Positions 39,101 through 50,112 of a DNA stretch of 64,000 nucleotides are shown here, piece by piece. The position numbers were made by a program, and so were the translations under genes. Below the pieces are notes generated by a model. The model did no database searches. It was not told the origin of the DNA and was given only the letters and a program-made list of their open reading frames with translations. Source of the stretch: Asterias amurensis (lineage: Eukaryota; Echinodermata; Asteroidea; Forcipulatida; Asteriidae); assembly GCF_032118995.1 (NCBI RefSeq), contig NC_092662.1, positions 6,944,001 through 7,008,000 on the forward strand, in the 5' to 3' direction. Positions within the stretch are counted from its first letter, which is position 1. Each line of letters opens with the position of its first letter.

Positions 39101-42100
39101 CTCTGATGCTGAAAAGCACCGAGTATTTATATTACTTTCTTGCCGCTTACCGAGTTGGCGAAACCCTCTCGATCGGTGTATGCAGTTAAACACAGGCCCA
39201 CGCCCATGATTTATTAAATTCTGAAACAAAATTATATTTTCTAAGATTTTTTTGTTGAGTGTCCTATAATAAATTGAAACTGTTTTTCATGCGTATACTA
39301 CGAGCGCAGCGAAGAAGCATATTTTTTAATGCTTCTCACATGTACAGCGCTGCCATCCCATAGTGATCACTCTCTGATATCCCATAGTTACCATCACCGA
39401 TCCCGTGGATGTGCCTTTCTATTGCTGTCACCGTTACTAGCGTGCTGTACTTTCAATCTAGGAGAATGAACTGCAGTGGGCGCGAGGCTGTGTGTAGGGG
39501 AAATTCCCTACACCAGCAATATCACCACGTTGTTGTTGGGAAGTTGGGAAAATACTGCAAAGTACATGTATTTACGTAACTTGCACGTGTGTAGTTGTCA
39601 CGTTGACCAGCTTTTGAGAGATCGCAACTTCCAATCGATTGAAGTACAAACTAAAAGTATTTAAATCGGAAACAGTGGTATAAAACAAAACACAAAAATG
39701 AAAAGTGTTCTGTTTCATGGAATATGGACAATATTTTGGTGAGTTTTCTCGGCGGTTTGTATCAATATTTTGTTTGTTTAAAAAAAAAAAAATTCGAGTC
39801 GTGTTCATGTTTGTTTTAAGTGCCCGTGTACTCCCAACCGTAAAACTGTTGCTGCGTTCGATTGAGCCATTTGTATTCAATAATTATGCCCTGATGATCA
39901 TCCATGGCATGGGGCACTCAGTATCTCGGCATACTCGGTGCGTGAATCTGATGAATAAAACCGGATGTTAGAGCATTGGGGTCGCGTCTACTTTGACCTC
40001 TTAAAACCGAAGATAAACCGGATCGGGTTTAACTCTGTGCTGTCTGAACGCAAGGGGGTTTTATTTTTACGACCACCCCCCGCTGCTCGTAAAAGTTAGA
40101 CCGGTTCGGGTCTAAGTTAGTACGCTGTCTGAACATACCCTATTATAATTTTAGATTTTAATAAACAGTTTTCGTAAATCTGTTGTAACGGTGGGATTGA
40201 TGAAAATACTGACATCTGTCTAATAATACTAAGCTTCACACTGTCAATTTGCCAATACATTACACATTTTTTGTTAAAATGATGGTTAAAATAATCGAAC
40301 CTATATAGTATCTCCTTTTTTACCGAAATTAAGGGGCTCTTTGCTGCAGTTGCGTCGCTGATAGTTGTCATCGGCAATCTGAGTCTACAAGGTAAAAGAC
40401 CGCAAGACTAAAATAATGTAGCGCCACTCATTTTACTCTAAATCACGGTAAGTCAAAACGTACACCGCTATAGCTATAAGCACAGAATGGCGCAATGTAT
40501 CATAAGTTTGCGATGAACTATTACTTTGCGACCTCTAACATGTCATCGCAAGATTGTCATCGCTAAATAAAACTTTGCGACGAGTATATTCATCGTTAAG
40601 TTTTGAAATCGTCGGCTAAAAATCCATTGCTAAGTTGCGATGGATTTTAGATTTAGCGATCGATTTCGGCCTTTGCGATGACCAAAACGCGTTAGTGAAA
40701 TCGACCCCTCTCGATCTGCGTTCACACTTGTTTTTTGATCGCCTTTGTGGGATCTTATTTCCCTCTGTCTGATCTCGCAATGAAGGGAGGTCGAAAAGGA
40801 GGATCTGAACCCGATCCTGATACCGTTCACACTAGCCGGTGACCTCCCTTTGATCGCCCTTTCGAGATAAGATCTTCTTTTGATCCTCCTAGCAGGATCA
40901 AGTGTGAACACGGTGTTGGTGTAAGAGAAGCAAAAAATGCCCTTGTTGCAAAAAGTTGTGTGTTTTCAGATGCTTGATTTCGAGACCTCAACATCTAATT
41001 CTGAGGTCTCGAAATCAAATTCAAATATTTTAATGAGAAACTACTTCTTTCTCAAAAACTACGTTACTTCAGAGGGAGCTGTTTCTCACAATGTTTTATA
41101 CAGTATCAACCTCTTTCCATTATTCGTTACCAAGTAAGGTTTTATGCTTATCATTAGTTTGAGTAATTACCAATAGTTTCCAGTGCATTTTTAAGGGCAT
41201 ACACCATGGGGTCGCTGATATTGTAGTGTTGCTTACACCTTACTTATATGTTTGTGATATCAAAATTATTACAAGCAACTTGCTTCAATATCATACAAAA
41301 CAAAAAATAAGGTGTAACGTCATTAGTTGTCAGGAAAGGTTACGTAACCAAGTACGTGAAAGTGAACGTCAAGAAATTATGTTGTCGCTAGGTGATGTCA
41401 CCATCACTTAAAGGCTTCATTCATTTTCATGCTCACGTATGACGTGTGTACGTACGTTCCTGGCGTGAAAAAATTGTAACTTTACGTTTGCTAAAAACTT
41501 GAGATTTGTTACAACACATTAACTGATGTTCACGTTCACGTTCACGTTTACGTTCACGTTGCTCGCGTAACATGCAGCTAAACCTCCCACTGTCACTAAC
41601 AGCTCAACAGTGAATGTTCAATTGGTTAAAATAATCAACTAAAAAACTGTTATTTCATGCTAACTTGTTCTTTCTTTTTACCCAGGTGAAGAGGTAGGAA
41701 CAATTATTAAAACAAAGTCCGGCAAGATCATGTTAGCCTCCAAGTGTCGATTTGCATATCTCGATTGGTCAACCGGTGCCTTGACAACAGTTGCCAAGGT
41801 GGATAAGGATTTACCTAACAACAGATTCAACGATGGGAAATGTGATGCCAAGGGTAGATTTTGGGCAGGTCAGTCATTTTTACATCAAGTCAAACATCAT
41901 TTTGTTCAATTTATAAGTTATGATCATCAACTTGAAAAGGTTTCGCAATTGTGGTTCTCTTGTACCATTTGTGTCTTAAAGACACTGGACACTATTGGTA
42001 GTTGTCAAAGGCTAGTCTTCACAGTTGGTGTATCTCAACATATGCATAGAATAACTAACCTGTGAAAATTTGAGCTCGATTGGTCATCGGAGTTGCGAGA

Positions 42101-45100
42101 TAATAATGAAAGAAAAAACACCCCTGTCACACGAAGTTGTGTGCGTTTGGATCAAATTCGTGAAAAATTACTTCCTTCTTGAAAACTATGCACTTCAGAG
42201 GGAGCCGTTTCTCACAATGTTTTATACCATCAACCTCCCCCATTAGTCGTCACCAAGAAAGGTTTTATGGCAATAATTATTTTGAGTAGTTACCAATAGT
42301 GTCCACTGTCTTTAAACCACCATGGATTAAAGATGACTATGATAAAAAGCCCCCTCAAATTATAACTTGCTGAGGTGTTGCAGTTTGCGAGAAATGAATA
42401 AATCACTTTCACACACACACAAAATCAGTGAAACGAAAGTTATTTTAGCATTTGCAATGGATTAGCTCGACTCTCCCGAAAGCATTGCTGTGTGGTTTGT
42501 GACTAATGAAGCTGAAACTTCTATAGTTAAATTATATTACATACATCTTCATTCACAATGTCGAGTAGGCAACCATGTCAAGGCAACAATCTTGGTCTAC
42601 AAAAAGTACCAAAACCTTTCGAGCACACCCACATTTTCTTTTGCTCTGTTGTTACTTTAAACTATAAACACTGATCTGGCAAATAGTCAAACATTCATAA
42701 TCCTCGTGCATCCTGCTCACGACCAGCGTTAACAATAATAATCAAATCCAAATTTCTTACTAACAAGGGGCCGTCTTCATGTACAAAGCAGGCATGAGGC
42801 GATGACGTAGTGGCGCGGTCCGCTTAACCAATGAACAATAGCCACACCGTGACCCTGTCTACTCAACATGACCCTGTCTACTCAGGGATCGGGTTGTAAA
42901 AGCCAAGCTGAACTTTGTGTTCATACTGTTTGTTTGTAAACAAACTGTAAGGGATGCACGCATGGTTCTCGTGTTCCATAAACCTGATTAAGTATGCATA
43001 TGAAGGACGGAAAGTGGACATCTGCTTTTCTGGTATCAGAAATGCAAAGAAGCAGATTTTATGGTTGTTTTACATGAATTTTTCTGCTACCAGAAAAGCA
43101 GATTGAACGTTTTGTGAAAATGCATTTTCTGCGTTTCTACTTTTCTGTTACCCAAAAAGCAGGTTTTACCTTTTCTCCTAATGCTGGCGGCCGAAAAGTG
43201 GCCATTTGCATGTCTGCTACCAGAATAGTAGAAAAGCAGATTTAACGTTTTGTGAAAATGCCATTTTCTATTTCTTTGCTTTTCTGCCACCTAAAAAGCA
43301 GATTTTACTTTGGCGGACGAAAAGTGGTCATTTGCTTTTCTGCTATCAGAATAGTAGAAAAGCAGATTTAACGTTTTGTGAAAATGCAACTTTCTATTTC
43401 TCTGCTTTTCAGCCACCTGAAAAGCAGATTTTACTCGGGTGGCCGAAAAGTGGCCGTTTGCTTTTTTCGTTCAAAGGACCGCCCGTGAATGTTTCAGTTT
43501 ATTGAACAAGTCAAAATGTGTCACCGGTTTCATTTGACTTGAGAAACTGTATGACTGACCGTGTTTTTTGTGAGGAAATAACCATTGAAGTCTATTTTGG
43601 ATGGTAGCCGTGAAACCTCCGCCAGAGTATTTCCTTTGAGATGCCGCGCCGCTTTTGCGGTCATCACAAAAGTAGGTCATACTTCTTCCAGTATTGACTG
43701 ACTGACGTGATTGGTTCCCCAACACAAACACAAACACAGTTTGGCGTCGTACATTGTGCGCATTTTTATGGTTCACGTTCACGGGCCGTCCTTTGAAAGC
43801 TAAAAAGCAAATGGCCACTTTTCGGCCACCTACTGCCTAGGTAAAATATGATTTTCTGGTCGGTACCTGAAAGAAGAAAACGAGATGGCCACTTTTCGGC
43901 CGCCCAAGTAAGATCTGCTTTTCAGGTGGCTGAAAAGCAGAGAAATAGTAAACTGCATTTTCACAAAACGTTAAATCTGCCTTTCTACTATTCTGGTAGC
44001 AGAAAAGCAAAAGGCCACTTTTCGTCCGCCAACATATGCAGAAATAGTAAAACCTGTTTTTCTGGTAACAGAAAAACAGAAAAGTAGAAAATGGATTTTC
44101 AAAAAACGATCAATCTGCTTTTCAGGTAGCAGAAAAGAAGAAAAGGAGAAAAAAATGATATAAAAACCCATAAAATCTGCTTTTCTGCAATTCTGATACC
44201 AGAAAAGCAGATGTCCACTTTCCGTCCTCCATATATGCACTTAATCTTCATATAGATTCCTCTAACAAAGTAATATGCCTTTTGGTCATGATGACACGGA
44301 CTCTCTGAATGCTAATCTTACGTTCAATTTTTGACCACTATTTACGAATACATAGTTTGAATACATAGTCTTATTTGTCATAAAACTCATGAAGACTTGT
44401 AAAAAAAAAAAAAAAAAAAAATGGGTTTAGCGAATTACCTTTTCTACGGCTCGAATTAAAACTAACTCGGAAGGTCACGTAATTATTCTAACCAGATTAT
44501 TGTGGTACAAACTATCGCGAGACATACGGTTTTTGAAAAATGCCCCAAAAGGGCTAAATTTGATGCTTCTTTTAGGGGCACTGCTCTTCTCCATTCATGG
44601 AAGACCTGTGAAGTCATATCTTAGTCTATTTTGTAGTCCAATTCAGCCGGTGTGCCCCTTTAACTAGAGAGAAACATCAAGCACAGCTGAATAAATTGAG
44701 CCCCAACGTAGTACACAAATAAATCAAGGGCAAGATGTCAGCAAAAAATAATGAGATAAATTAAGGATGAAAGTTAATCTATTATTTCTATAACATAACG
44801 AATAGGAATGATTGCATTATTTGGAACAAATATATTGTACTGTTCTTAAAAAATAACTTGCGCTACCTAACTTTATACAACATAGGAACCATTGGGCCTG
44901 AGTCAAGTCCTGCCGTCGTCCTACCAAAACAGGGCTCCCTCTTTTGTCTACATCCTGACAAGTCAGTCACAAAACATGCTGAAGACATAGACATCTCCAA
45001 CGGGATGGCATGGAGTCTTGATAATAAGATCATGTACTACATTGACTCCCTAACCAGGATGATTGAGGCATTTGACTTCAATCTAGAAACTGGTGAAATA

Positions 45101-48100
45101 AGTAAGTGTTCATTGGTTGTCAGTATAATAACACTGGGTTCTTGTATAGCAATTTATCACATCCCGTAGGTTGGGGTATCAAAGTAGTGCTCATCAGTGC
45201 CCATTATTTGTTTTTAACAGGATAGGCAGAGCTATGTTTTAATAACAATAATAATTGTGGCTTCTTATATAGCGCACATGTGTCCGTCACTCAGTGATCT
45301 CCTGGCACTGGTAACATATAGACCGGCAGCCCAGAGCACTTTGGTTAAAGGAACGAGGTACCAATATTTGAGTACATGAACATTTAGTGGATAACCTGAC
45401 ATAGTCAGATATGGATGTCTGCCGGGGACCCCCCCCCCCCCCGCTGCGTGTAGCGCATGGACCCCCAACAAAGAGGCAAAATAATGGGCTGGATCAAACA
45501 TTCTAGGTACCACATGAAACCAAGTGCAAATGGTCATCACCATGATACTAAGTAAAAAATATCAACCGCCAGACAAATTTTCTGCTGCATTAGGCCTGCC
45601 AGACACCCCCTCCCCCAAATATTTTGTGTACAAACTTATGGGTTGAAATTAACCAGTTGTCAAATTAGCTCAGATTTACATGAAACTTTGTCTAACTGTT
45701 CCACTATGGCTAAAATGAACACAAACCAAAAATTAAATCCATACTCCGTACCGTTTCCGAGATACAGCCTCTTAAAATACGCTAAAATCTCCCCCTTTTG
45801 GAGCTCCGCCCAACAGGACGTACAGCTTTACGTCCCATCCACAGAAGGAAACAATTATGAGTGGTCAAGTGTCTTCCATGGTGGACACAAAGTGCCACAA
45901 ACGGGACTCGAACCCACACTCTGCTGACCCGAAACATGTGTAGTGAATTCCATTAACAGCTGCCAAGCATGTGTTAGCTTTTAGTGCTCGCACTGGAGAC
46001 TTTTACCATTCCCCTATTGTATATGACCATCTGGGAATGTCAGCTGTAAATGGTGAACAATGAACTCCAAAACCCCCAGTGTAGTATAAAAGCCTATTGT
46101 AAGTTCCTTTGTTTACGCCTATTGAGCAGGCCCTAATCTTTTTCCTTAGTGTACATAGCCATATAAAAGCAAATGCAGACAATAAACCATCCTCACTCTT
46201 CTCCAGCTTTTGGTACAGAAAGGTTGTATCTCTCTAACTTATATAGTCGTAGTATTTAGGTTCATTTATTGTGGTTGTCCAAAGGCTGACTGGAAACTGA
46301 ATTGGTAGTACACTACTCCTATACAGCAACCTTTCAGCGGGAGGACACCATTAGGGTATAAAGTAATATCTCTTAATAGTTAAATATAAATAGTAGTTAA
46401 GTAATTGTATTTGTGAGATCTTATTAATTTGAATGAAGTCAAAGCTGACCAGCGCCGCCAAAATGAAGCTTAATTCTGCCCAGACTCAGAAATAGGGTAA
46501 GTGTATATAATTGTAACCAAATACCCTATACATGAAAGCTTGAGTCCAGTTCGCTTGAACGCTCGACCATGACATCCCAGTTATTTTGGAAATTAGTCAT
46601 ACTAATAAGGGAATAAAAGGGTAGCGACTCGTTCTTAAACTGCCGTTTAAAACCAACAGGACGGGGCTGTGCAGGACGGGGCTGTGCCTTCGGCTCGGGC
46701 CTTTATCGCACGGCCACGACTCTGCAAGGTTTTAAACGGCAGTTTAAAACCGAGTCACTGCTCTTTTATTCCATTCATAAATGCGTTTTTGGTTAAAAGA
46801 CGTAATAAAGTATGAAACTATGTAAAAACTTATCCGTAAACTTATCCGTTTTCCTATGTCCTTGAGCACTGTACGTGTGTTGCATTTTTATGACTGAGAC
46901 AGTTTTCGGATAATGCATTCAAGTGCGTAGTATGCGTATCCGAAAACAACTAGTTATAAAAAGCATTATCAACCGTTTAAACACCCCCAGGTGGTGCGCT
47001 CTCCACCAATAAGAATAGAGAAACTGTTTAAGGTATTTATGAATGATGCTTTATACAAATTTTGTAGGTAATCGACGACCAGCTGTTAAGCTTACAAATG
47101 AGGAAGGTTTGCCAGATGGTATGTGTATCGACACTGAAGGAATGCTGTGGCTAGGATGCTATAGCAGTTCAAGAGTGAATCGCTACAACCCTATCACAGG
47201 TTTGTATTCAAACTTTTCAGAAACTCCAGTCAGGCATAAGGCTTTGTTTTTGAAAGGCCCAGGGCACAAGGGCATTTTCTGATTGGTATGGGAATTGTGA
47301 ATTTCTATGGGAGGATTTTAAGGGGCACCAAGGCAATGACCAGGGCAGCGGAGGCGAGGGCCTCTATCAAGTAATATGCCTGCCAAATAGCTTTCGACTT
47401 AAGTGGACACATGGTAACTACTCAAAATAATTAGTAGCATAAAACCTTACTTGGTAACGAGTAATGGGGAGCTGTTGATAGTATAAACAAGTGTGAGAAA
47501 CTGCTCCCTCTGAAGTAACGTAGTTTTCGAGAAAGAAGTCATTTTCCGCAAACTTGATTTCTAGACCTCAGAATTAGATTCTGAGTTTTAGTCTCGAAAT
47601 CAAGCATCCGAAAGCACACAACTTCGTGTGACAAGGGTGTTTTTTTCTTCCGTTATTCTCTCGCAACTTCCGAATTCAAATTTTCAGAGGCGTGTTATTT
47701 TTTATGCATATTGAGATAAACCAAGTGATAAGACTGATCTTTGACAATTACAAATAGTGTCTAGTTTTACTCGTCCAAGGTTTTATGTTAATAATTATTT
47801 TGAGTAATTACCAATAGTGTACACTGCCTTTAAAGAGTGAAGCTGTTGGTTTTGGGGGCTGGGGGGGGGGGGGGGGTCGTGCACGCTCAGCATTATCAAA
47901 ATATTGGGAAAGAACCATATTTTATTTGGGTATTGAACCCTTCCAGTGTACAAAAGCACCTAGTACTCGGTCTTTTCCAGAGACGGGGAAAACACCTCAG
48001 GTATACTGTACTCATTGTAGGAGTCAGTTTGAATTCATTAATTAGCAGCGGGGACCACAACAACTTTAACAGTTGCATCTGGGATATAAGAAATTGAGTT

Positions 48101-48641
48101 TTCTGTCCTCCTGAATTTGGAACAGTTCCCTCGCGAACTTTATAAAGGGCACATCAGAAGAAAAAACGTGAACTTTAAGGCCGAGTCACCCTGCAGCGAT
48201 AACGAACACGATAACGATCACGACGCAAATAGAACGCATTCTATTGGTTGAGAGCGAATTCTGTGTGGAGCAAGTCAACCAATAGAATGCGTTCTCTTTA
48301 CGTCGTGATCGTTATTGCTTTCGTTACCGCTGCAATGTGACTCGGCCCTTACTGTGGTTTCTTTAAAATCTCAAATCGATTTAAAAGCATGGACTCTTTT
48401 TTATATATATTTTTTTACTCGAAATTATTTAGGTGAGAAGCTCCAAACCGTCATGTTTCCAGTAACCAACATAACTTCCTGTTGTTTTGGGGGACCTAAC
48501 CTGGACGAACTCTACGTGACTAGTTCTCGAGAAGGAATCAGCGATGAAATCGTGAAAAACGAGCAACCCTTGGCTGCTTCGATATTTAAGGTCACAGGAT
48601 TAGGGGTCACTGGATTCGCTAGTAATGAATTTGATGATTAA
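36040..48641 (+). CDS. RGN: Regucalcin / SMP30 (gluconolactonase family), complete five-exon gene
   Basis: Exons 36040-36193, 41686-41868, 44886-45101, 47068-47199, 48433-48641. Together 894 bases, 297 aa, against 299 in human regucalcin. All introns are phase 1 with GT/AG ends. The six-bladed propeller enzyme hydrolyses sugar lactones (gluconolactone/gulonolactone) and binds divalent metal. The metal ligands known from human SMP30 are all in place: Glu in LLESPYWD, Asn in DISNGMAWSLD, Asp in GLPDGMCID. The substrate-side Arg/Asn in NNRFNDGKCD is also present. The conserved C-terminal TSCCFGG and GIFKITGLGV-like IFKVTGLGVTG are seen. Cytosolic, since no signal peptide is present. Introns total over 11 kb and are full of transposons. 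AATAAA lies at 48864-48869. Confidence 0.95.
36490..36775. mobile_element. TTAA family B MITE, degraded
   Basis: CCTTGGATCGGGCGAGTTGG at the left, a GGTCGGCCA centre and ATAGTGATCC. The right arm is cut at about 36775. A family B tail (AGACCAACTCGCTCGATCC, AGGCAACGTG) reappears at about 37700-37745, so later sequence has split it. Confidence 0.7.
37223..37572. mobile_element. TTAA family A MITE, damaged right end
   Basis: TTAA at 37219-37222, AGACGCTATACACTATTGG left, the interior of family A, right end lost after TTTTGAGTAAATACCAATA. Confidence 0.75.
37775..37930. mobile_element. Palindromic MITE, ACCGATCCATTA ends
   Basis: ACCGATCCATTACGCC left, TTAATGGATCGGT right. Mirrored GACCAATCACAGCCGC and GCGGTTGTGATTGGTC, and GATCACCATTTG/CAAATGGTGATC. 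About 156 bp. Confidence 0.85.
38475..40707. mobile_element. Nested inverted-repeat element, layer 3
   Basis: GGCCGGTTTCACTAAACGTC left, GCGTTAGTGAAATCGACCCC right. TTGCGATCATCGC, TCGCAATTGCGATG and related TTGCGATG repeats sit at both ends. Confidence 0.8.
38820..40140. mobile_element. Nested inverted-repeat element, layer 4 (innermost)
   Basis: GGTCGTTCACACGCCGTACTA left, TAGTACGCTGTCTGAACATA right. TTAGACCGGTTCGGGT repeats at both ends in several copies. The 1 kb interior has no recognised coding. Confidence 0.8.
41520..41565. repeat. CACGTT hexamer run
   Basis: Five near-perfect CACGTT/TACGTT units just before exon 2 of regucalcin. Scattered ACGTT words at 41300-41480 suggest a short degenerate array. 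Confidence 0.6.
41686..41868 (+). CDS. RGN: Regucalcin exon 2
   Basis: Acceptor TTTTTACCCAG. Reads GEEVGTIIKTKSGKIMLASK, FAYLDWSTGALTTVAKVDKD, NNRFNDGKCDAKGRFWAG. Donor G|GTCAGT. Holds the active-site NRFNDGK loop. Confidence 0.95.
41980..42311. mobile_element. TTAA family A MITE in regucalcin intron 2
   Basis: TTAA both sides, AGACACTGGACACTATTGG left, CAATAGTGTCCACTGTC right. Most of the central palindrome is deleted. Confidence 0.87.
42987..44245. mobile_element. Foldback element built of CAGAAAAGCAG sub-repeats
   Basis: About 1.26 kb. Outer ends ATTAAGTATGCATATGAAGG and inverse at 44226-44245. Each arm of about 500 bases contains four or five units of the kind AAAGTGGCCATTTGC, TTTTCTGCTACCAGAA, AAAAGCAGATT, AACGTTTTGTGAAAATGC. 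The about 330-base core between CAAAGGACCGCCCGTGAA and its inverse is unique. Open frames of 67-115 codons here are by-products. Confidence 0.88.
44285..44663. mobile_element. Right-end fragment of the 2.87 kb TTAA element family
   Basis: It shares CTCTGAATGCTAATCTTACG, CGGAAGGTCACGTAATT, TTAGTCTATTTTGTAG and the end GCCGGTGTGCCCCTTTAA with 10115-10481. It ends at TTAA. An A run of about 21 lies at 44400. Confidence 0.8.
44886..45101 (+). CDS. RGN: Regucalcin exon 3
   Basis: TIGPESSPAVVLPKQGSLFC, then DISNGMAWSLDNKIMYYIDS, AFDFNLETGEI. Donor A|GTAAGT. Contains the metal-binding Asn and the Glu that faces the substrate in the human enzyme. Confidence 0.95.
45800..45960 (-). mobile_element. 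Possible second tRNA-derived SINE family
   Basis: The minus strand carries box B (GGGTTCGAGTCCCG) after CAGCAGAGTGT, followed by a body with the palindrome GTGTCCACCATGGAAGACAC. Box A is not clear. Confidence 0.4.
46610..46772. mobile_element. Palindromic MITE, GGAATAAAAG ends
   Basis: GGAATAAAAGGGTAGCGACTC and AACTGCCGTTTAAAACC mirror GGTTTTAAACGGCAGTTT and CGAGTCACTGCTCTTTTATT. ACGGGGCTGTGC is doubled in the loop. Confidence 0.8.
46975..47045. repeat. Dispersed repeat, copy 3
   Basis: CGTTTAAACACCCCCAGGTGG, CTCCACCAATAAGAATAGAG, AAACTGTTTAAGGTATTTAT. It ends just before the exon 4 acceptor of regucalcin and may supply part of its polypyrimidine/branch region. Confidence 0.7.
47068..47199 (+). 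CDS. RGN: Regucalcin exon 4
   Basis: NRRPAVKLTNEEGLPDGMCI, DTEGMLWLGCY, VNRYNPIT. Acceptor TTTTGTAG, donor G|GTTTGT. Contains the catalytic metal-binding Asp (PDGMCID). A dispersed repeat ends 23 bases before the acceptor. Confidence 0.95.
47403..47829. mobile_element. TTAA family A MITE in regucalcin intron 4
   Basis: TTAA both sides. The right end is duplicated (AGTGTCTAGTTTTAC and then CAATAGTGTACACTGCC). The interior is as in full copies. Confidence 0.85.
48178..48348. mobile_element. Palindromic MITE, AAGGCCGAGTCACC ends
   Basis: AAGGCCGAGTCACCCTGCAGC mirrors GCTGCAATGTGACTCGGCCC. GATCACGACG and AGAACGCATTCTATTGGTT mirror inside. 171 bp, 85 bases before exon 5. Confidence 0.85.
48433..48641 (+). 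CDS. RGN: Regucalcin exon 5, C terminus
   Basis: GEKLQTVMFPVTNITSCCFG, GPNLDELYVTSSREGISDEI, ASIFKVTGLGVTGFAS, then NEFDD and TAA. The CCFGG and ITGLG-type motifs are the family's last blade. Confidence 0.95.
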
Positions 48642-48863
48642 TAAACTAATCAATTGAATGAAATATGAAACCTTTTTTGTTATGAAATAATTAAGTAGAT
48701 TGTCTTTACCAATAATGTACAGGAAATTATGGGTTTTTTTTTCGCTGTGAATGGTTCCGTTGTGTGTTTTTGGTACGGGCCACTTAAAGGGTGTGCACAG
48801 CATTGTTAAGATTGGAAATAGAATGTTCACAGATTCGCTCATAACTTACAAAAGATGGTATTG

Positions 48864-48869
48864 AATAAA
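48864..48869 (+). promoter_or_regulatory. RGN: Polyadenylation signal of regucalcin
   Basis: AATAAA 223 bases after the stop. An earlier AATAAA overlaps the region right after the stop (48640) and another follows at about 49020, so more than one 3' end is possible. Confidence 0.55.
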
Positions 48870-49221
48870 GTAATTTAATTTGCTTGAAGTGCTTCAGTTT
48901 GTGCAAAAATGGGAACAATTAGTTTGGATCTGGCAAGTTCAATACCTGACAACAGATAGGAAGGATGTTTACTATTTTCTTTTTTTCACTCAAATGACAG
49001 TTGCGTATCACGGAAAACAATAAAGAAATTATTTGCTTATACATGTACATACAAACAATCAAATCAATGTAGACATACGGGAAGGAAGCCGACCGTCTAT
49101 AAAAGAACAGTCAATTAAATGCAACGATGGCATCTCAAACATGAAAGAAAGGATGTTTAATATTTTCTTTTTTCACTCAAATGACAGCCTCAACTTCCAC
49201 AGATCTGTTTAGTCACATTAA

Positions 49222-49541
49222 AGAGTGTATGTAACTGTTGTAGGACAAAAAACACAATGTCCACAGATTTACACTAAACTTACACAGTTTGAAGATAATG
49301 ATATCAGAAAGCTTCCCTGAAAACATCACGTGCTGAAGTGCTGTAGTTTTTGGGAAATGAGTAAAACAATGTCATGAAAATAATTTTCGTCTCATGAGAC
49401 GAAAATTATTTTAAGCATTTACAAACGTATTTTCATGACATTGTTTTACTCATTTCTCAAAAACAACAGCACCTCAGTAAGTAATATTTGAAGGGAAGCT
49501 TTTTCTTCAAATGGACATTTTGAAAAAAGTACCCAAATCCT
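49222..49541. mobile_element. TTAA family C MITE
   Basis: TTAA at 49218-49221, AGAGTGTATGTAACTG left, central AATTTTCGTCTCATGA palindrome, right part shortened to TACCCAAATCCTAGG. A truncated family E piece follows (49558-49737, ending AACGTTCCTTTAA). Confidence 0.82.
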
Positions 49542-50112
49542 AGGGTTTGGGTACTTTTGTTTACCCCAAAACACTATGTCCACATATAAACATTTATTTC
49601 TCCCCAAAATATGACATTTCAGACAATAATATTTCATGGGGTGTTTCCTCATCATCATCATTATACCGTGTAAGTTTTATGCAAATCTGTTATCTGCACG
49701 ATTTTTGTTTCTTACCAATATTATTTTGTAACGTTCCTTTAAAACGAACTCCGTTCCCTCCTATTTTCAAGAATAAATCATTTTAAACGACGGCAAAAGA
49801 TATTCTTTAGTCTCTTCAAGACACTTTTAGTTGTTTACTCCAATAACTACTGGTGTCACAAATAAATAAATGTAGAGGCCTCATGCCTAAATGCCCCCCT
49901 AAATTTTCATTATGCTCCTCCCCTAAATTTTCAACTATTATGCCCCCTCTAATTATTCGACAGCTGCTTGACAGCACCCCTTTGTTTCAACAGCCATACT
50001 CTTAACCAATCAGAAGCCTGGAAATAACCCCAATGAGTAAGTATTATGGGATCACCATGTGCACCACACACACAGCATGCAGCCATGCCATGCCATTCCA
50101 TGTCATATTGGA

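Larger units (their letters stand above)
37963..40915. mobile_element. Nested inverted-repeat element, layer 2
   Basis: CACCGCGTTTACACTATATC left, CAAGTGTGAACACGGTG right. Internal GATCCTCCT/AGGAGGATC and CGTTCACACTTG motifs occur on both flanks. It encloses layers 3 and 4. Confidence 0.7.
37745..41192. mobile_element. Family A MITE opened by nested insertions (outer layer)
   Basis: The left piece (37750-37774 and 37931-37962, CTGCACACTATTGGTAAT and GACCGGTCTTCTCACTTG) and the right piece (40916-41192, GTTGTGTGTTTTCAGATGC to TACCAATAGTTTCCAGTGC) are the two parts of one family A element. They are separated by an element at 37775-37930 and by the 2.95 kb stack 37963-40915. Confidence 0.75.

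Noticed and set aside
42987-44245. Several 67-115 codon frames as a gene family
   Set aside because: They are generated by the CAGAAAAGCAG modules and mirror each other on both strands.
46575-46780. A structured RNA at the ACGGGGCTGTGC doublet
   Set aside because: The symmetry is that of a palindromic MITE; no known RNA family is recognised.
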